Source: Azolla pinnata (Eukaryota > Streptophyta > Polypodiopsida > Salviniales > Salviniaceae). Taken from it: a stretch of DNA of 36,137 bases. The stretch is taken from the NCBI GenBank assembly GCA_037176905.1, contig JBBBWG010009778.1, positions 48,001-84,137 of the forward strand, in the 5' to 3' direction. Position numbers and translations under genes: made by a program. The notes below the pieces were generated by a model. That model searched no databases, was not told where the DNA came from, and was given only the letters and a program-made list of their open reading frames with translations. Below, piece by piece: positions 34,781-36,137 of this stretch. Position 1 is the first letter of the stretch; every line of letters begins with the position of its first letter.

Positions 34781-35375
34781 AGAGAAGGTGAACAACGATA
34801 AGGAATAATTGTAAGATGAAAGCATCTTCAATGAGGTTTAAAAATAATTGTTTGGGAATGTTCCATTCGGGGAATTTCCTTGAGATCTAAATTGAAAATT
34901 TCTTGAGGTCACATTGTGCGTCAGAGCTTTGCCTGAGCGGGTTGTAGCTTTAAATGCACATTAATTGAAGTCTATGTAGAAAATTTCAACAACTCAATTG
35001 TCATCTTAAAACCGAAATTCATGGATTTACACCAAATTTTGCGAGTAAATCCCCAAATCTCAATGAAGCTTAAACCCCAAATGAATTTTCCCAAGACTTT
35101 GGCTGTTTAATCTGGATGTTCAAACCCAGATTTGGTGACCTAAACTATGCAGTACATTGCACAGAAGCTTTGAGAGATGATTTCCAGATTGGAGGGAGGG
35201 AATTAAGAAGCCGTATACATCTTACATTATAGTGCTAAGTAACAGTAATAATGTTACTGTTTTACACTGTATTTCAGAATCATTATGGATGATGGAGCTT
35301 TTACTACTACTGCACTAATCTATCAGCTCATCATCTTCTAGTCCAAATGGCAAGGAACTAGAGATTGCATTCAGA

Positions 35376-35450
35376 CAAAAAAAATGTAAAGAATGTCAAC
35401 TAACGCCTCAGATAAAAAAATGTAAAGAATTGTCTAACTACCGCCTCATG
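35376..35450. repeat. 36-bp direct duplication
   Basis: AAAAAAATGTAAAGAAT followed by GTC..AACTA..CGCCTCA occurs twice, with the ATGTAAAG words at 35384 and 35420. Confidence 0.8.
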
Positions 35451-35470
35451 TTCATGTGATATATAATGCC

Positions 35471-35483
35471 TGTGTGTGTGTGT

Positions 35484-35517
<34 letters not shown>
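35471..35517. repeat. Compound TG/AG dinucleotide microsatellite
   Basis: A TG run of seven units passes through TGAGTGAG into an uninterrupted AG run. Confidence 0.95.
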
Positions 35518-35521
<4 letters not shown>

Positions 35522-35614
35522 AGAAGCTATCTATATACCCTTGGCAACTCTTTTAGCAAGCACATATTTGTGCGAGATGCCAAAGGTTGTCACTCCAAGG
35601 AGAACAGTAAGAGC

Positions 35615-36137
35615 TTGGAGTGGGGTTTAGGGTTCAGGGTTTAGAGGATTAGGAGTTGAAAAGGGTTTAATTAGAGTTATAGGAATTGTATAGGGGTTTC
35701 AAATTTAGGGTTTTTTGGAGTAAAATAGGGGTTCTAATTAGAGATTTAGGAGTTCAATAAGGGGTTTCAATTAGGGTTTAGGAGTTTACTAGGGGTTTGA
35801 ATTGAGGGTTTAGGGTGTCAACTAGGGTTCTAAGTAGGGGTTTAGGGTTTAGTAGGAGATCTTAATTAGGGGGTTTAGGGTTTAGTAGGAGATCTTAATT
35901 AGGGGTTTAGGGTTTAGTAGGAGATCTTAATTAGGGGTTTAGGGTTTAGTAGGAGATCTTAAATAGGGGGTTTAGGGTTTAGTAGGAGATCTTAATTAGG
36001 GGTTTAGGGTTTAGTAGGAGATCTTAATTAGGGGTTTAGGGTTTAGTAGGAGATCTTAAATAGGGGGTTTAGGGTTTAGTAGGAGATCTTAATTAGGGGT
36101 TTAGGGTTTAGTAGGAGATCTTAATTAGGGGTTTAGG
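35615..36137. repeat. Telomere-like satellite, 32/33-bp units with 97-bp higher order
   Basis: From 35620 degenerate TTTAGGG words appear. From 35854 the array becomes regular: AGGAGATCTT starts at 35854, 35887, 35919, 35951, 35984, 36016, 36048, 36081 and 36113. Unit lengths cycle 32, 32, 33, and the variant TTAAATAGGGGG marks every third unit, so the higher-order period is 97 bp. Each unit includes GGGTTTAGGGTTTAG, two tandem plant telomere words. The array continues beyond the window. Confidence 0.93.

Larger units (their letters stand above)
34072..35610. other. 3' UTR of DEP1 and intergenic DNA
   Basis: No gene is supported. TAAAATAAG and TAATATCAACC follow the stop within 80 bases and may serve polyadenylation. 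Two AAACCCTAA words (about 34470 and 34541) are telobox-like, and local repeats are listed separately. Confidence 0.5.

Noticed and set aside
35854-36137. CRISPR-like regular 32/33-bp repeats
   Set aside because: There are no unique spacers; the whole unit is repeated, contains telomere words, and lies in a plant genome.

Overview
The window is nuclear DNA from a land plant. It has GT-AG spliced genes of 12 and 14 exons, introns up to 2.6 kb, TTTAGGG-type telomere-like repeats, a PLS-class pentatricopeptide repeat (PPR) gene remnant, and a fused methionine-salvage enzyme of the plant type. The wording of the PPR repeats, the long repeat-rich introns and the abundant microsatellites remind me of a seed-free vascular plant, perhaps a fern. 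That placement is inference, not proof. A 100-base run of N at 15087-15186 marks an assembly gap.

Layout. 1-1425: AT-rich, with a 74-bp tandem repeat and an 18-bp telomere-like array. 1426-3171 (-): a broken PPR gene with a duplication, frameshifts and repeat expansions. 3172-10017: AT-rich DNA with no recognisable gene and only two weak candidate exons. 10029-11189 (-): an uncharacterised plant protein whose ends look conserved and whose middle is low complexity. 11215-12045: its probable promoter side, made of a CT-rich tract and about 600 bp of alternating purine-pyrimidine repeats. 12046-14460: unassigned, with a likely plastid ndhB remnant near 13.53-13.63 kb. 14500-15480: a 54-bp minisatellite containing the assembly gap. 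15640-16688: a purine-rich, internally duplicated probable 5' leader. 16689-26976 (+): a complete 14-exon guanylate-binding-protein-like GTPase (GBPL3-like, 1026 aa). 26977-29135: intergenic DNA ending in a 700-bp GAT/GGT triplet array. 29274-34071 (+): a complete 12-exon DEP1 gene (522 aa), the bifunctional methylthioribulose-1-phosphate dehydratase / enolase-phosphatase. 34072-36137: intergenic DNA passing into a telomere-like satellite of 32/33-bp units that runs off the window end.

The three intact genes (nuclear-type unknown protein, GTPase, methionine salvage) have no obvious shared pathway, and nothing here looks like an operon or gene cluster. The most unusual content is repeat biology: several independent satellite or minisatellite families sit next to gene starts or inside introns. 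I found no convincing new multi-gene system. Both spliced gene models were built by hand from splice signals, reading phase and remembered family sequences; every junction keeps the frame.
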